This document shows positions 17,748 to 25,585 of a stretch of DNA of 64,000 bases, one piece after another. Origin of the DNA: Acetobacter fallax (GTDB lineage Bacteria; Pseudomonadota; Alphaproteobacteria; Acetobacterales; Acetobacteraceae); the NCBI RefSeq assembly GCF_011516735.1, contig NZ_WOSX01000012.1, forward strand, positions 27,160 through 91,159, written 5' to 3'. The notes under the pieces were generated by a model. It had not been told where the DNA came from. It made no database searches and saw nothing but the letters and a program-made list of their open reading frames with translations. Every line of letters begins with the position of its first letter. The first letter of the stretch is position 1. The position numbers and the translations under genes are program-made.

Positions 17748-18272
17748 TCAATGGATCAGATCCCACGGATGATAGACTGCAACACTGGTTTTTCCACCCG
17801 CCTGGTAAGTAAAAGTCAGCGTCTTCCCGTCCGGCGCAATCACGAGGCGCCCGGTCTCAAACACCACTCCGTTCTTCATCGCAACGAGATCCATCGTGTG
17901 ATCGTCTGCCTTCACAAGCCGCACCATCGCAAACGGTGTCGCGCCGTAAGGCCGCATATATTCAGGCCGGAAACTGCCGTCGAAGGCAGATGTCCAGTTG
18001 CCGGACGTCAGAGTGCCGTTCGCTGTCATCGTCAGATAATCGACAAGAAGCATACCCTGCTCCGTATAGTCGAAAATGCGATACTGCATGCGTGGCGCTT
18101 TCCCTTCCGGAAAGCGTGACTCCCCTGCCGAGAGCTTCCACGCTCCGATCAGCGAGGGAGGAATCTGTTCCCGTGCATCCAGGCGCATCGCCGGAGCATC
18201 GGCCACTGCGGCCTGAGCAGAAACAGCGAAAGAACAGGTAAGAACAAATATCGTAATACAGACAGATCGCAC
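17748..18272 (-). CDS. Secreted lipocalin-like domain protein
   Basis: Predicted exported small protein. A signal peptide is visible (MRSVCITIFVLTCSFAVSAQ) if translation starts at GTG 18272, which has GGGAG 8 bases upstream. The mature part begins a lipocalin-like barrel: PPSLIGAWKLSAGESRF, YTEQGMLLVDYLTMTANGTL, LTFTYQAGGKTSVAVYHPWD. Length is 174 residues. It lies just upstream of the Tat flavoprotein on the same strand, and the two may act in the same periplasmic process. The ligand is unknown. Confidence 0.7.
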   Translation of the reverse strand: MRSVCITIFVLTCSFAVSAQAAVADAPAMRLDAREQIPPSLIGAWKLSAGESRFPEGKAPRMQYRIFDYTEQGMLLVDYLTMTANGTLTSGNWTSAFDGSFRPEYMRPYGATPFAMVRLVKADDHTMDLVAMKNGVVFETGRLVIAPDGKTLTFTYQAGGKTSVAVYHPWDLIH

Positions 18273-18370
18273 AGGCCAAACTCCCGGATAACGGATGTAA
18301 CACCTGAAAACGGACCACGAAAAACCAGACCGGCGGACAGACAGTTCAGAGATCAGACCGGAAGGTCTGG

Positions 18371-18440
18371 CAGTCTGGCCTGTGTGAGACTGGCAGGCTC
18401 CGCCCTGGAAACCGGCAAAGACTCGCCTTTGCAAACCAGC
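18371..18440 (-). repeat. Partial dispersed repeat, copy D (inverted)
   Basis: Reverse-complement match to the 19585-19680 copy: TTTGCAAAGGCGAG, CTTTGCCGG, TTCCAGGGC and CAGTCTCACACAGG appear in order on the minus strand. It lies between the HAD gene and the lipocalin-like gene. Confidence 0.6.
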
Positions 18441-18546
18441 TTATAAAAACAGGTCGGGGTTCAGGTTGCTGTTCCCCGCCGGGACCGGGCATCGACGGAT
18501 CCCGGAGAGATCAGCGTCTTCGTAGTCTGGCATAACTGACGAAAGA

Positions 18547-19275
18547 TCAGAGACCCTCAGCACATTCCCGTTTATGCGCCTCGGCAAGTTCCGCCATCGA
18601 CGTGAACTGAAAATCAATACGCGGCATCGCCCCCGGATCCATCGTCGCGCCGAAACCCTGCTGGGCATGACGGCGATAAATCCAGCAGGATGCAAGACCA
18701 AACGCATTGGCAGGCGTATGATCATGAAAAAGGCTCTCGGCAGTATGAAGGATATCATCCTTCTCCAGCCCAAGATCCGCCAGATACTCCAGCATGTATT
18801 CGAAATTACGCGGAGATGGCTTATAAGAACCAATGTCTTCCGCAGTATAAATACCGTCGAATTCTACCTGCAATCGTGTATTGCTGCCGGAAAAAGACCG
18901 GAAATCCACATTCGAGAGAATAACGAGTTTGAAATGCTGCTTCAAATAGGCCAGCGCTTCAGCAGAGTCCGGAAACGCGGGCCATGATGGCACAGACGCC
19001 CCGTAATTCTCTGCCTCCGAAACCCCGCATGCCACTCCCCATTCTTCAGCCAGACGCCGATAAACACTGGCAAGAATCGCAGGGTATGGACGTCCCGGCG
19101 TCCATTTTTGCTGACGTGATTCATAGCGCGCGTGGGCCTGCAGAATCTCGTCCCGCGACAGAGGGCGACTCACGCGATCCGTCAGGGGACGAAGTGCGTT
19201 AATGATACCGCTCTCCCAGTCGATCAGCGTGCCGTAGCAATCGAATGTCAGAACTTTGAACTGTGATAATTTCAC
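18547..19275 (-). CDS. Haloacid dehalogenase type II-like HAD hydrolase
   Basis: HAD-superfamily hydrolase of the L-2-haloacid dehalogenase subgroup. The nucleophile motif is FDCYGTLIDWE (Asp12). Motif II is LSNVDFRSFSG, the lysine motif is SYKPSPRNFEYML, and the C-terminal part has SLFHDHTPANAFGLASCWIYR. Length is 242 residues, usual for the group. Many members act on phosphates or unknown substrates, so dehalogenation is not proven. The gene is solitary; a large repeat-filled interval lies upstream of its start. Confidence 0.82.
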   Translation of the reverse strand: MKLSQFKVLTFDCYGTLIDWESGIINALRPLTDRVSRPLSRDEILQAHARYESRQQKWTPGRPYPAILASVYRRLAEEWGVACGVSEAENYGASVPSWPAFPDSAEALAYLKQHFKLVILSNVDFRSFSGSNTRLQVEFDGIYTAEDIGSYKPSPRNFEYMLEYLADLGLEKDDILHTAESLFHDHTPANAFGLASCWIYRRHAQQGFGATMDPGAMPRIDFQFTSMAELAEAHKRECAEGL

Positions 19276-19430
19276 GTGAACCTGCCATTTGTTCTGATGT
19301 CGGAATATAACGTTATGGGCAGTCTGGTGGCGTATTCTGCTTTTTTTGGGTCGCAGGCGCTACGTTGTGCTGTTGTGCCATGCTCTCGCAGATGAATAAA
19401 ACGCAGAGCAGTCACGAATGGATGGGATTA

Positions 19431-19455
19431 CCGCCGCAACTGTGACCGGGAAGCC
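19431..19455 (+). other. Cobalamin-riboswitch core-like fragment
   Basis: CCGCAACTGTGACCGGGAAG resembles the conserved CCGCAACTGT core of the cobalamin riboswitch. The preceding GGTGAAAATCC-type helix and the later GCCACTG and B12-box elements are not recognisable, and no gene follows on this strand. At best it is a decayed remnant. Confidence 0.25.
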
Positions 19456-19516
19456 TTTGAGCGGGATTCCGGGGGGCTTAATACCAACCCATATAAAAGA
19501 TTGACCGTCATAAAGA

Positions 19517-19700
19517 AGCCGGGCTCAGCCCGGACCCGGCAGGGACCGCAGGCCCCTGCACCCCAGCCTGCTGATCATAAAACGGTTTGCAAAGGCGAGC
19601 CTTTGCCGGGTTCCAGGGCAGAGCCCTGCCCGTCTTGCTCCTCCCGGTCCTGCACCGGCCAGTCTCACACAGGTGAAGGGCCAGACCCTCCGGATAAGCT
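19517..19700 (+). repeat. Dispersed structured repeat, copy E1 with extended right flank
   Basis: Carries CCGGGCTCAGCCCGGACCCG, GGCCCCTGCACCCC, a TTTGCAAAGGCGAGCCTTTG hairpin and CAGGGCAGAGCCCTG, then an extra segment (GGTCCTGCACCGGCCAGTCT ... GGGCCAGACCCTCC) that recurs in copies D and F. The left inverted end is missing. Confidence 0.7.
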
Positions 19701-19735
19701 GGTTTCCAAAAGCTCTGTTGTCATTAGGTGCAGGC

Positions 19736-19955
19736 ACCTTCTCAGGGCTTTGCCCTGGAACCCACCAAAGGTCACAGACCTTTGGAAATATGCTTATTTA
19801 TCAACAGATTGGGGTGAAGGGGTCCGCGACCCCTTCCGGGTTCGGGCAGAGCCCGATCTTTTTCTAACCCTTTGAAAAATCACTGATCAACACTTAACGA
19901 CAACAGAGCCTTTCCAAAGGTCTGCGACCTTTGGCGTGGTCTGGGCAGAGCCCCC
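19736..19955 (-). repeat. Dispersed structured repeat, copy E2 (inverted, full length)
   Basis: Reverse complement of copies A and B along its length: CCTTCTCAGGGCTTTGCCCT, CCAAAGGTCACAGACCTTTGG, GGGTTCGGGCAGAGCCCG, TTTGAAAAATCACTGATCAA, CAACAGAGCCTTTCCAAAGG. The middle hairpin differs (GGGGTCCGCGACCCC). It lies head-to-tail behind copy E1. Confidence 0.75.
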
Positions 19956-20390
19956 CCGGCACTCTCTTCCTGTGTGTCCGCCTCAACGCTGGCTGGTCCC
20001 GTGTCTGAACCACGCAGACCCGCAAGCCCTCTGTTGCCGAAACACCCGACGACGCCGATGGTCCGGCATCGGCTCATCTTCGCCGGAGCGCGTGCCCGGG
20101 CACAGTGCCTCCGACTGAGCCAGGAATCCCACCCTGTCCACACAGACGGCTGTCAAAGAAAAAATCCTCTCAATAACGTCCGCTAAAACGCACAACCCAC
20201 TTGCAACCCGTCCCCGCAGCCATTCCGATCCCGAACCAAAAATGTCCATAACCTTACGGAATCACCCCTCTCAGCCATCCCGTCCCCAAAACAAACCAAT
20301 ACCCCTGCAAAAAGAAAAACCCCTCGCCCCACAAACCGGAGACACGTCTGCTGCGGCCCGGACAGAAAGAAGACCCATGACACCAGACAC
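19956..20390. other. Gene-free interval before the sdh terminator
   Basis: About 430 bases where no frame has convincing codon use, start signal or recognisable protein. The right part is C- and A-rich with AAAAA runs. Together with 19276-19735 this makes about 1.1 kb of non-coding sequence between the HAD gene and sdhB. Confidence 0.5.
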
Positions 20391-20424
20391 AAAAAAAAGC
20401 GCCGGAAGGTTTCCCTCCCGGCGC
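20391..20424 (-). terminator. Intrinsic terminator of the sdh operon
   Basis: On the minus strand GCGCCGGGAGG, a short GAAA loop and CCTTCCGGCGC form an 11-base stem with one G-T pair, followed by eight T residues. It begins 26 bases after the sdhB stop. Confidence 0.9.
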
Positions 20425-20450
20425 CCGAAACCTCAGAATCAAAACTCCGC

Positions 20451-21233
20451 TCAGAGCTTCCGTTCGACCTGAAGCTCCTTGATCCGTCCGATCGCCTTCG
20501 CCGGGTTCAGACCCTTCGGACAGGTCTGCGTGCAGTTCATGATCGTACGGCAGGCATAAAGCTTGAAGGTATCTTCAAGTGAATCAAGCCGGTCGCCCGT
20601 ATGCTCGTCACGGCTATCCGCAATCCAGCGATAAGCCGCCAGCAGAACAGCCGGACCAAGATACCGGTCGCCATTCCACCAGTAAGACGGGCAGGATGTC
20701 GTGCAGCAGAAGCACAGAATGCACTCCCACATGCCATCCAGCTTCGCCCGCTCCTCAATGGACTGACGACGCTCCCCGTCCGGCGGCGGCGGGCTGTCAG
20801 CCTGGATCCACGGGTCAATAGCGCGAAGCTGCGCATAGGCCCCGTCAAGATTGGAAACCAGATCCTTGACAATCGGCATGTGGGGAAGGGGATTGATCAT
20901 GATGTCCCCCTCCATGCTTTTGATCGGCTTCAGACACGCCAGCGTGTTTTCGCCATCAATGTTCATCGCGCAGGAGCCGCAGATACCCTCGCGACAGGAC
21001 CGGCGGAACGTCAGCGTCGGATCAATGTCGTTCTTGATGTGAATCAACGCATCCAGAACCATCGGACCGATCGCATCCAGATCGACCTCATAAGCATCCA
21101 TCACCGGATTTTTGTCATCATCCGGCGTCCAGCGATAGATTTTGAAAGTCCGCACAGTCTTCGCACCGGCCGGCGCAGGGAAAAACTGTCCCTTACCCAC
21201 CGTGCTGTTCCGCGGAAGTCTCAGTTCGACCAT
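20451..21233 (-). CDS. sdhB: Succinate dehydrogenase iron-sulfur subunit
   Basis: Electron-transfer subunit of complex II, on the cytoplasmic face of the membrane. The 2Fe-2S cysteines are visible as [10 protein letters not shown] plus C100 (Cys80, 85, 88, 100), and the C-terminal 4Fe-4S and 3Fe-4S clusters as [12 protein letters not shown] and [12 protein letters not shown]. Length is 260 residues. GGGAGG 6 bases before the ATG supports the start. It is the last gene of sdhCDAB, 37 bases after sdhA, and is followed by a strong terminator. Confidence 0.97.
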   Translation of the reverse strand: MVELRLPRNSTVGKGQFFPAPAGAKTVRTFKIYRWTPDDDKNPVMDAYEVDLDAIGPMVLDALIHIKNDIDPTLTFRRSCREGICGSCAMNIDGENTLACLKPIKSMEGDIMINPLPHMPIVKDLVSNLDGAYAQLRAIDPWIQADSPPPPDGERRQSIEERAKLDGMWECILCFCCTTSCPSYWWNGDRYLGPAVLLAAYRWIADSRDEHTGDRLDSLEDTFKLYACRTIMNCTQTCPKGLNPAKAIGRIKELQVERKL

Positions 21234-21270
21234 CTTAGCCTCCCTTAATTCGTCCGTTCATCACGGCAGA

Positions 21271-23082
21271 TCAGTAAACACGCTTCTTCGGCGGGAAGAC
21301 CTGAACGTCGTCAGTCAGCGTCTTCATGTGCACAGGGCGATAACTCAGCTTCGTGCCGCCCTTGTCGTCCAGCCAGGACACACTGTGCTTCATCCAGTCC
21401 TTGTCATCGCGATCCGGGAAATCATCACGGGCATGAGCACCACGGCTCTCATGACGAACCAGGCCGCTCTCAAGCGTGACAGTCGCGTTAGCGAGGAGAT
21501 TATCGAACTCCAGCGCTTCCATCAGATCGCTGTTCCAGATCAGCGACCGGTCGGCCACCGACATGTCGCCCTTCGCCGTCCAGATCTCGCGGATCTTGTC
21601 ACAGCCTTCCTTCAGGCTCTCTTCGGTGCGGAACACCGCAGCATGCATCTGCATATCGCGCTGCAAACGGTCACGCAGTTCGGAAACCCGCGTGCCTCCT
21701 TTCGCATTGCGAACCCGGTCAAGACGATCCAGAGCCTGCTCACCCGCACCAGCCGGCAGCGGCTTCGCAAAATCGGTCGGTTTAACAATTTCAGCCGCGC
21801 GTCTTGCAGCAGCACGACCGAACACGATCAGATCCAGCAGCGAATTCGTGCCCAGACGGTTCGCACCATGAACCGACACGCACGCCGCTTCGCCAACAGC
21901 CATCAGACCCGGAACGACAGCATCCACATTGTCTTCCGTCGGACGGACAACCTCACCGTGAATGTTCGTCGGAATGCCGCCCATGTTGTAATGCACCGTC
22001 GGCAGAACCGGCACCGGCTCCTTCGTCACATCAATACCCGCGAACACACGCGAGGTCTCGATGATGCCCGGCAGACGCTCATGAAGCAGGTCAGAGCCCA
22101 GATGCTCCAGATGCATCATCATGTGGTCCTTCTTCGGACCACAGCCCCGCCCTTCCCGCATCTCAACGGTCATGGCGCGTGACACAACGTCACGGGATGC
22201 CAGATCCTTAGCCGTCGGCGCATAACGCTCCATGAAGCGCTCGCCCTCGGAGTTGGTCAGATAACCACCCTCACCACGGCAGCCTTCTGTCAGCAGACAG
22301 CCCGCCGGATAAATGCCGGTCGGATGGAACTGTACGAATTCCATATCCTGCGTCGGAATCCCGGCCCGCATCGCCATGCCACCACCGTCGCCGGTGCAGG
22401 TATGTGCCGAGGTGCAGGACTGGTAGGCGCGGCCATAGCCACCCGTCGCCAGCACAACCATCTTCGCATTGAAGCGGTGGATCGTACCATCATCCTGACA
22501 CCAGGCCATGACACCACGACATTCGCCGCTCTCGTCCATGATCAGGTCAAGCGCGAAATACTCAACGAAAAACTCGACGTTGTGCTTCAGGCACTGCTGA
22601 TACAGCGTGTGCAGAATCGCATGGCCCGTGCGGTCAGCGGCAGCACAGGCACGCGGCACCGGCGCCTTGCCGAAGTCGCTCATATGGCCGCCGAACGGGC
22701 GCTGATAGATCTTGCCGTCTTCCGTGCGGGAGAATGGCACACCAAAGTGCTCAAGCTCGTAAACGGAAGGCACCGCCTCGCGGCACATATATTCAATGGC
22801 ATCCTGGTCACCCAGCCAGTCCGACCCCTTTACGGTGTCGTACATGTGCCAGCGCCAGTTATCTTCAGCCATGTTGCCCAGCGAGGCTCCAATGCCACCC
22901 TGAGCGGCCACGGTGTGACTGCGTGTGGGGAAGACCTTGGTGATACAGGCCGTGGACAAACCAGCGGCACCCATACCGAGTGTAGCGCGGAGACCCGAGC
23001 CACCAGCGCCGACAACCACCACGTCATAGGCGTGATCGACGATGCGGTAGGCTCCCCGAGATGGAGAGGAAATAGCATTCAT
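21271..23082 (-). CDS. sdhA: Succinate dehydrogenase flavoprotein subunit
   Basis: Oxidises succinate to fumarate with covalently bound FAD. The nucleotide-binding motif is [19 protein letters not shown]. The FAD-linked histidine lies in [13 protein letters not shown] (His56), and substrate/FAD motifs such as [11 protein letters not shown] are present. Length is 603 residues from ATG 23082, which has GGGAG 10 bases upstream and matches the family start; the longer open frame to 23211 would run into sdhD. Order sdhC-D-A-B is standard. Confidence 0.96.
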   Translation of the reverse strand: MNAISSPSRGAYRIVDHAYDVVVVGAGGSGLRATLGMGAAGLSTACITKVFPTRSHTVAAQGGIGASLGNMAEDNWRWHMYDTVKGSDWLGDQDAIEYMCREAVPSVYELEHFGVPFSRTEDGKIYQRPFGGHMSDFGKAPVPRACAAADRTGHAILHTLYQQCLKHNVEFFVEYFALDLIMDESGECRGVMAWCQDDGTIHRFNAKMVVLATGGYGRAYQSCTSAHTCTGDGGGMAMRAGIPTQDMEFVQFHPTGIYPAGCLLTEGCRGEGGYLTNSEGERFMERYAPTAKDLASRDVVSRAMTVEMREGRGCGPKKDHMMMHLEHLGSDLLHERLPGIIETSRVFAGIDVTKEPVPVLPTVHYNMGGIPTNIHGEVVRPTEDNVDAVVPGLMAVGEAACVSVHGANRLGTNSLLDLIVFGRAAARRAAEIVKPTDFAKPLPAGAGEQALDRLDRVRNAKGGTRVSELRDRLQRDMQMHAAVFRTEESLKEGCDKIREIWTAKGDMSVADRSLIWNSDLMEALEFDNLLANATVTLESGLVRHESRGAHARDDFPDRDDKDWMKHSVSWLDDKGGTKLSYRPVHMKTLTDDVQVFPPKKRVY

Positions 23083-23179
23083 TTTGACGGCGCTCCCGTT
23101 GTCTTGCGACCTGTCATACTTCAGCGAAAAACGGCTCCGGCATCGCCCGCGGGCCATGCCGGAGCCGGAGGAATAGCAA

Positions 23180-23599
23180 TCAGGCTTTCGAAGCCGGCCT
23201 GCCGAGCGCAAGCTTCAGCACGGCGACCACACCCAGAAGCCCGAGCAGGCCGGTAACAAACCGCACCCCAAATTTGGCCGGGACGTGAGCCTTGCCATGC
23301 ACATAGTCATCCACAATTACCTGAAGGCCGACTTCAGCATGGTAAAAGCTCGAGATGACGAGAGCCGAGAGCATCGTCGCGTTCAGAGGTTTGCCACCCC
23401 ATTTCGCGACGTCCTCATAGTCGGCACCGCCCAGGCGGAACATCTGCACGACAAACCAGCCGGAGAGCGGCAGCAGCGTCGCCGCCGACACCCGCTCCGC
23501 AATCCAGTGGCCAGTGCCTGAGTGACCCGAGCCAAGACCGCGTGCGCGGCCGAGCTGGGAACGCATCACATCGTGACGCGGTGAAACCGGTGCATTCAT
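23180..23599 (-). CDS. sdhD: Succinate dehydrogenase membrane anchor subunit
   Basis: Small hydrophobic subunit of complex II that contributes to haem b and quinone binding. The sequence has three hydrophobic helices ([38 protein letters not shown]; the C-terminal [14 protein letters not shown]). The [18 protein letters not shown] stretch holds the conserved histidine and the DY pair of SdhD. Length is 139 residues. The ATG lies one base after the sdhC stop, so the two are translationally coupled. Confidence 0.93.
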   Translation of the reverse strand: MNAPVSPRHDVMRSQLGRARGLGSGHSGTGHWIAERVSAATLLPLSGWFVVQMFRLGGADYEDVAKWGGKPLNATMLSALVISSFYHAEVGLQVIVDDYVHGKAHVPAKFGVRFVTGLLGLLGVVAVLKLALGRPASKA

Positions 23600-23600
23600 C

Positions 23601-24074
23601 TCAGGAGGCCTTCCTCAACTTCGCACGACCGTGTGCACGACAGCAGGAGACGCCCAGCAGAGCCACGGCCAGCGTCACGCCGACACCGGCAATCACGCCG
23701 ACAGCAACCGGACCGTCTTCGTTCACGGATTTCTTGTCGTCACGCTGGCCGGCATCCCAGATAAAGTGACGCAGACCGCCAACAGTGTGCCAGACCAGAG
23801 AGAAGATCCACCCGGCGAGAATAAGCTGCCCGAGTGGATGAGCTGTTATCCTGCGTGCCGAAGCAAAGGATTTCGGCCCCTTTGCCAGAGCCGCAAGCCA
23901 GGCAACTCCCAGTGCCGATCCTGCGGTTGCCGCCACGCCGGTAATACGGTTCGATATCGAAAGAAACATCGACAGGCGCATCTTATAAACCTGAAGATGC
24001 GGTGACATGGGTCGTCGGATTAATGTGCCGTCACTTCGGCTCCCGACATAGAGCGCTTCCCGGACATCCTGCAT
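23601..24074 (-). CDS. sdhC: Succinate dehydrogenase cytochrome b556 subunit
   Basis: Membrane anchor with the haem b ligand, first gene of sdhCDAB. The N-terminus has the family pattern RRPMSPHLQVYKMRLSMFLS and SNRITG, followed by three membrane helices; the haem-ligand region is VWHTVGGLRHFIWDAG. Length is 157 residues, slightly longer than E. coli SdhC because of an N-terminal extension common in Alphaproteobacteria. GAGG lies 5 bases before the ATG. Confidence 0.93.
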   Translation of the reverse strand: MQDVREALYVGSRSDGTLIRRPMSPHLQVYKMRLSMFLSISNRITGVAATAGSALGVAWLAALAKGPKSFASARRITAHPLGQLILAGWIFSLVWHTVGGLRHFIWDAGQRDDKKSVNEDGPVAVGVIAGVGVTLAVALLGVSCCRAHGRAKLRKAS

Positions 24075-24136
24075 CGTCGCCTCGCCGTCTCTGTGTAGAA
24101 AAAACGCCGCAAGAAGCCGGCGCCAGTCAGGAATCG

Positions 24137-24165
24137 GTCCTACGCCGCAGGGGTGCGAGGGTCAA
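24137..24165 (-). promoter_or_regulatory. Candidate sigma70 promoter of sdhCDAB
   Basis: On the minus strand TTGACC, a 17-base spacer and TAGGAC, ending about 60 bases before the sdhC start. The -35 is strong and the -10 weak. Confidence 0.4.
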
Positions 24166-24336
24166 TTCGACAGAGAAACACGAGACCGAGAGGTAGGCTC
24201 ACGTTTTATTTGATAATTTCCGCAGTTGTCTGCGCCCGCAAGCCGGTCGCCGGGTCCGCGGATTACCCCCGGAGGCAGCCTCATAGCCACCGAATCGTAT
24301 AAAACCCCTGCTATCTATTCAGAGAGAACGCCGGAG

Positions 24337-24384
24337 CGAAAAACGGCAGAGCAGACTGCCGGTGCATACCGGTTCTGCTCTGCC
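24337..24384 (-). terminator. Intrinsic terminator after asd
   Basis: On the minus strand GGCAGAGCAGA and TCTGCTCTGCC form a perfect 11-base stem around an 18-base loop that has its own ACCGG/CCGGT pairing. A GTTTTT run follows. It lies 20 bases after the asd stop; the rest of the 24075-24404 gap holds the sdh promoter region and nothing else I recognise. Confidence 0.85.
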
Positions 24385-24404
24385 CGTCGATCACCGAAAA
24401 GGGA

Positions 24405-25427
24405 TCAGCGCCTCTTGCCCAGCATATCAAACGCAATCGTGAGTTCCGCGATCTGCACAGCGTTCAGCGCCGCACCCTTCCGCAGGTTGTCCGAGACGCA
24501 CCAGAAAGCGAGTCCGTTCGGAACCGTCGGGTCAATGCGCAGACGCGAAACATAGGTCGCATCTTCCCCGACGCATTCAATGGGCGTGACATACCCCCCG
24601 TCGTGGCGCTGATCGACCAGTACTACGCCTTCTCCCTCACGCAGCGCCTCGCGCGCGCGCTCCAGATCCACAGGCTCCTCAAATTCAACAGAAACAGATT
24701 CAGAATGCCCCACAAAGACCGGCACACGCACGCAGGTCGCAAGCACGGCAATCTCAGGGTCGAGAATCTTCCGTGTCTCCACGGCCATCTTCCACTCTTC
24801 TTTCGTGAAACCATCATCCATGAAGCGGTCAATCTGCGGAATACAGTTGAAGGCGATCTGTTTCTGAAACTGCTCGATCGTCGGCGGATCACCGACAAAA
24901 CTGCCCTTGGTCTGCGAAAACAGCTCGTCCATGCCGTCCTTCCCCGCGCCGGCAACCGCCTGGTAGGTGGACACAACGACACGTTTAATCGTGAACAGAT
25001 CGTGCAGCGGCTTCAGGGCCACAACCATCTGAATCGTCGAGCAGTTCGGATTCGCAATGATCCGCCGTTTCGCCTTCTTGACGTCATCCGGGTTCACCTC
25101 AGGCACAACCAGAGGAACATCCGGGTCCATACGGAAATGTGACGTGTTGTCGATCACCATGCAGTCGGCCTTGGCCGCACGGGGCGCGTGAACAGCCGAA
25201 ACCGCGCCTCCCGGTGAAAACAGGCCAACATCCCAGCCAGTGAAATCGAATGTCTCCAGGTTCGCGACCTTCAGCGTCCGGTCGCCAAACGACACCTCGC
25301 GACCCGTCGAACGCGGCGAGGCCAGAGCCACGATCTCGTCAACAGGGAACTCCCGTTCGTGGAGCGTCTTAAGTATCTCACGTCCGACCGCTCCCGTCGC
25401 GCCGACGACCGCTACCCGATAACCCAT
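24405..25427 (-). CDS. asd: Aspartate-semialdehyde dehydrogenase
   Basis: Reduces aspartyl phosphate to aspartate semialdehyde with NADPH, on the route to lysine/diaminopimelate, threonine and methionine. The NADP-binding motif is VAVVGATGAVGREIL. The catalytic cysteine is Cys129 in ANPNCSTIQMV, and the active-site His region is RVPVFVGHSESVSVEF. Length is 340 residues. A purine-rich AGGGGAACAGGG precedes the ATG. It is transcribed alone, divergent from zwf. Confidence 0.96.
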   Translation of the reverse strand: MGYRVAVVGATGAVGREILKTLHEREFPVDEIVALASPRSTGREVSFGDRTLKVANLETFDFTGWDVGLFSPGGAVSAVHAPRAAKADCMVIDNTSHFRMDPDVPLVVPEVNPDDVKKAKRRIIANPNCSTIQMVVALKPLHDLFTIKRVVVSTYQAVAGAGKDGMDELFSQTKGSFVGDPPTIEQFQKQIAFNCIPQIDRFMDDGFTKEEWKMAVETRKILDPEIAVLATCVRVPVFVGHSESVSVEFEEPVDLERAREALREGEGVVLVDQRHDGGYVTPIECVGEDATYVSRLRIDPTVPNGLAFWCVSDNLRKGAALNAVQIAELTIAFDMLGKRR

Positions 25428-25585
25428 CCCTGTTCCCCTATCTCTCCACGTTCCACGCAGAATGGCGACGTGACACCTAGAGCAAGACGGGGGAGCGTGA
25501 AAGGTTTATCCGGGCGCCCCGATCGTCCGCGCTCCTTTGCTCACAGCCGGCCGGACACCCGTCGACGATGAAGGAAGGGTACCTG

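Noticed and set aside
19501..20249. Several short frames in the 19.5-20.2 kb tract
   Set aside because: All fall in repeat copies or in sequence with no coding signal; similar frames appear wherever the repeat occurs.
21142..23256. Long plus-strand open frames (21142-22182 and 22324-23256) opposite sdhB/sdhA
   Set aside because: They are shadows of sdhA and sdhB; residues are Arg/His-rich as expected from complementing that strand.
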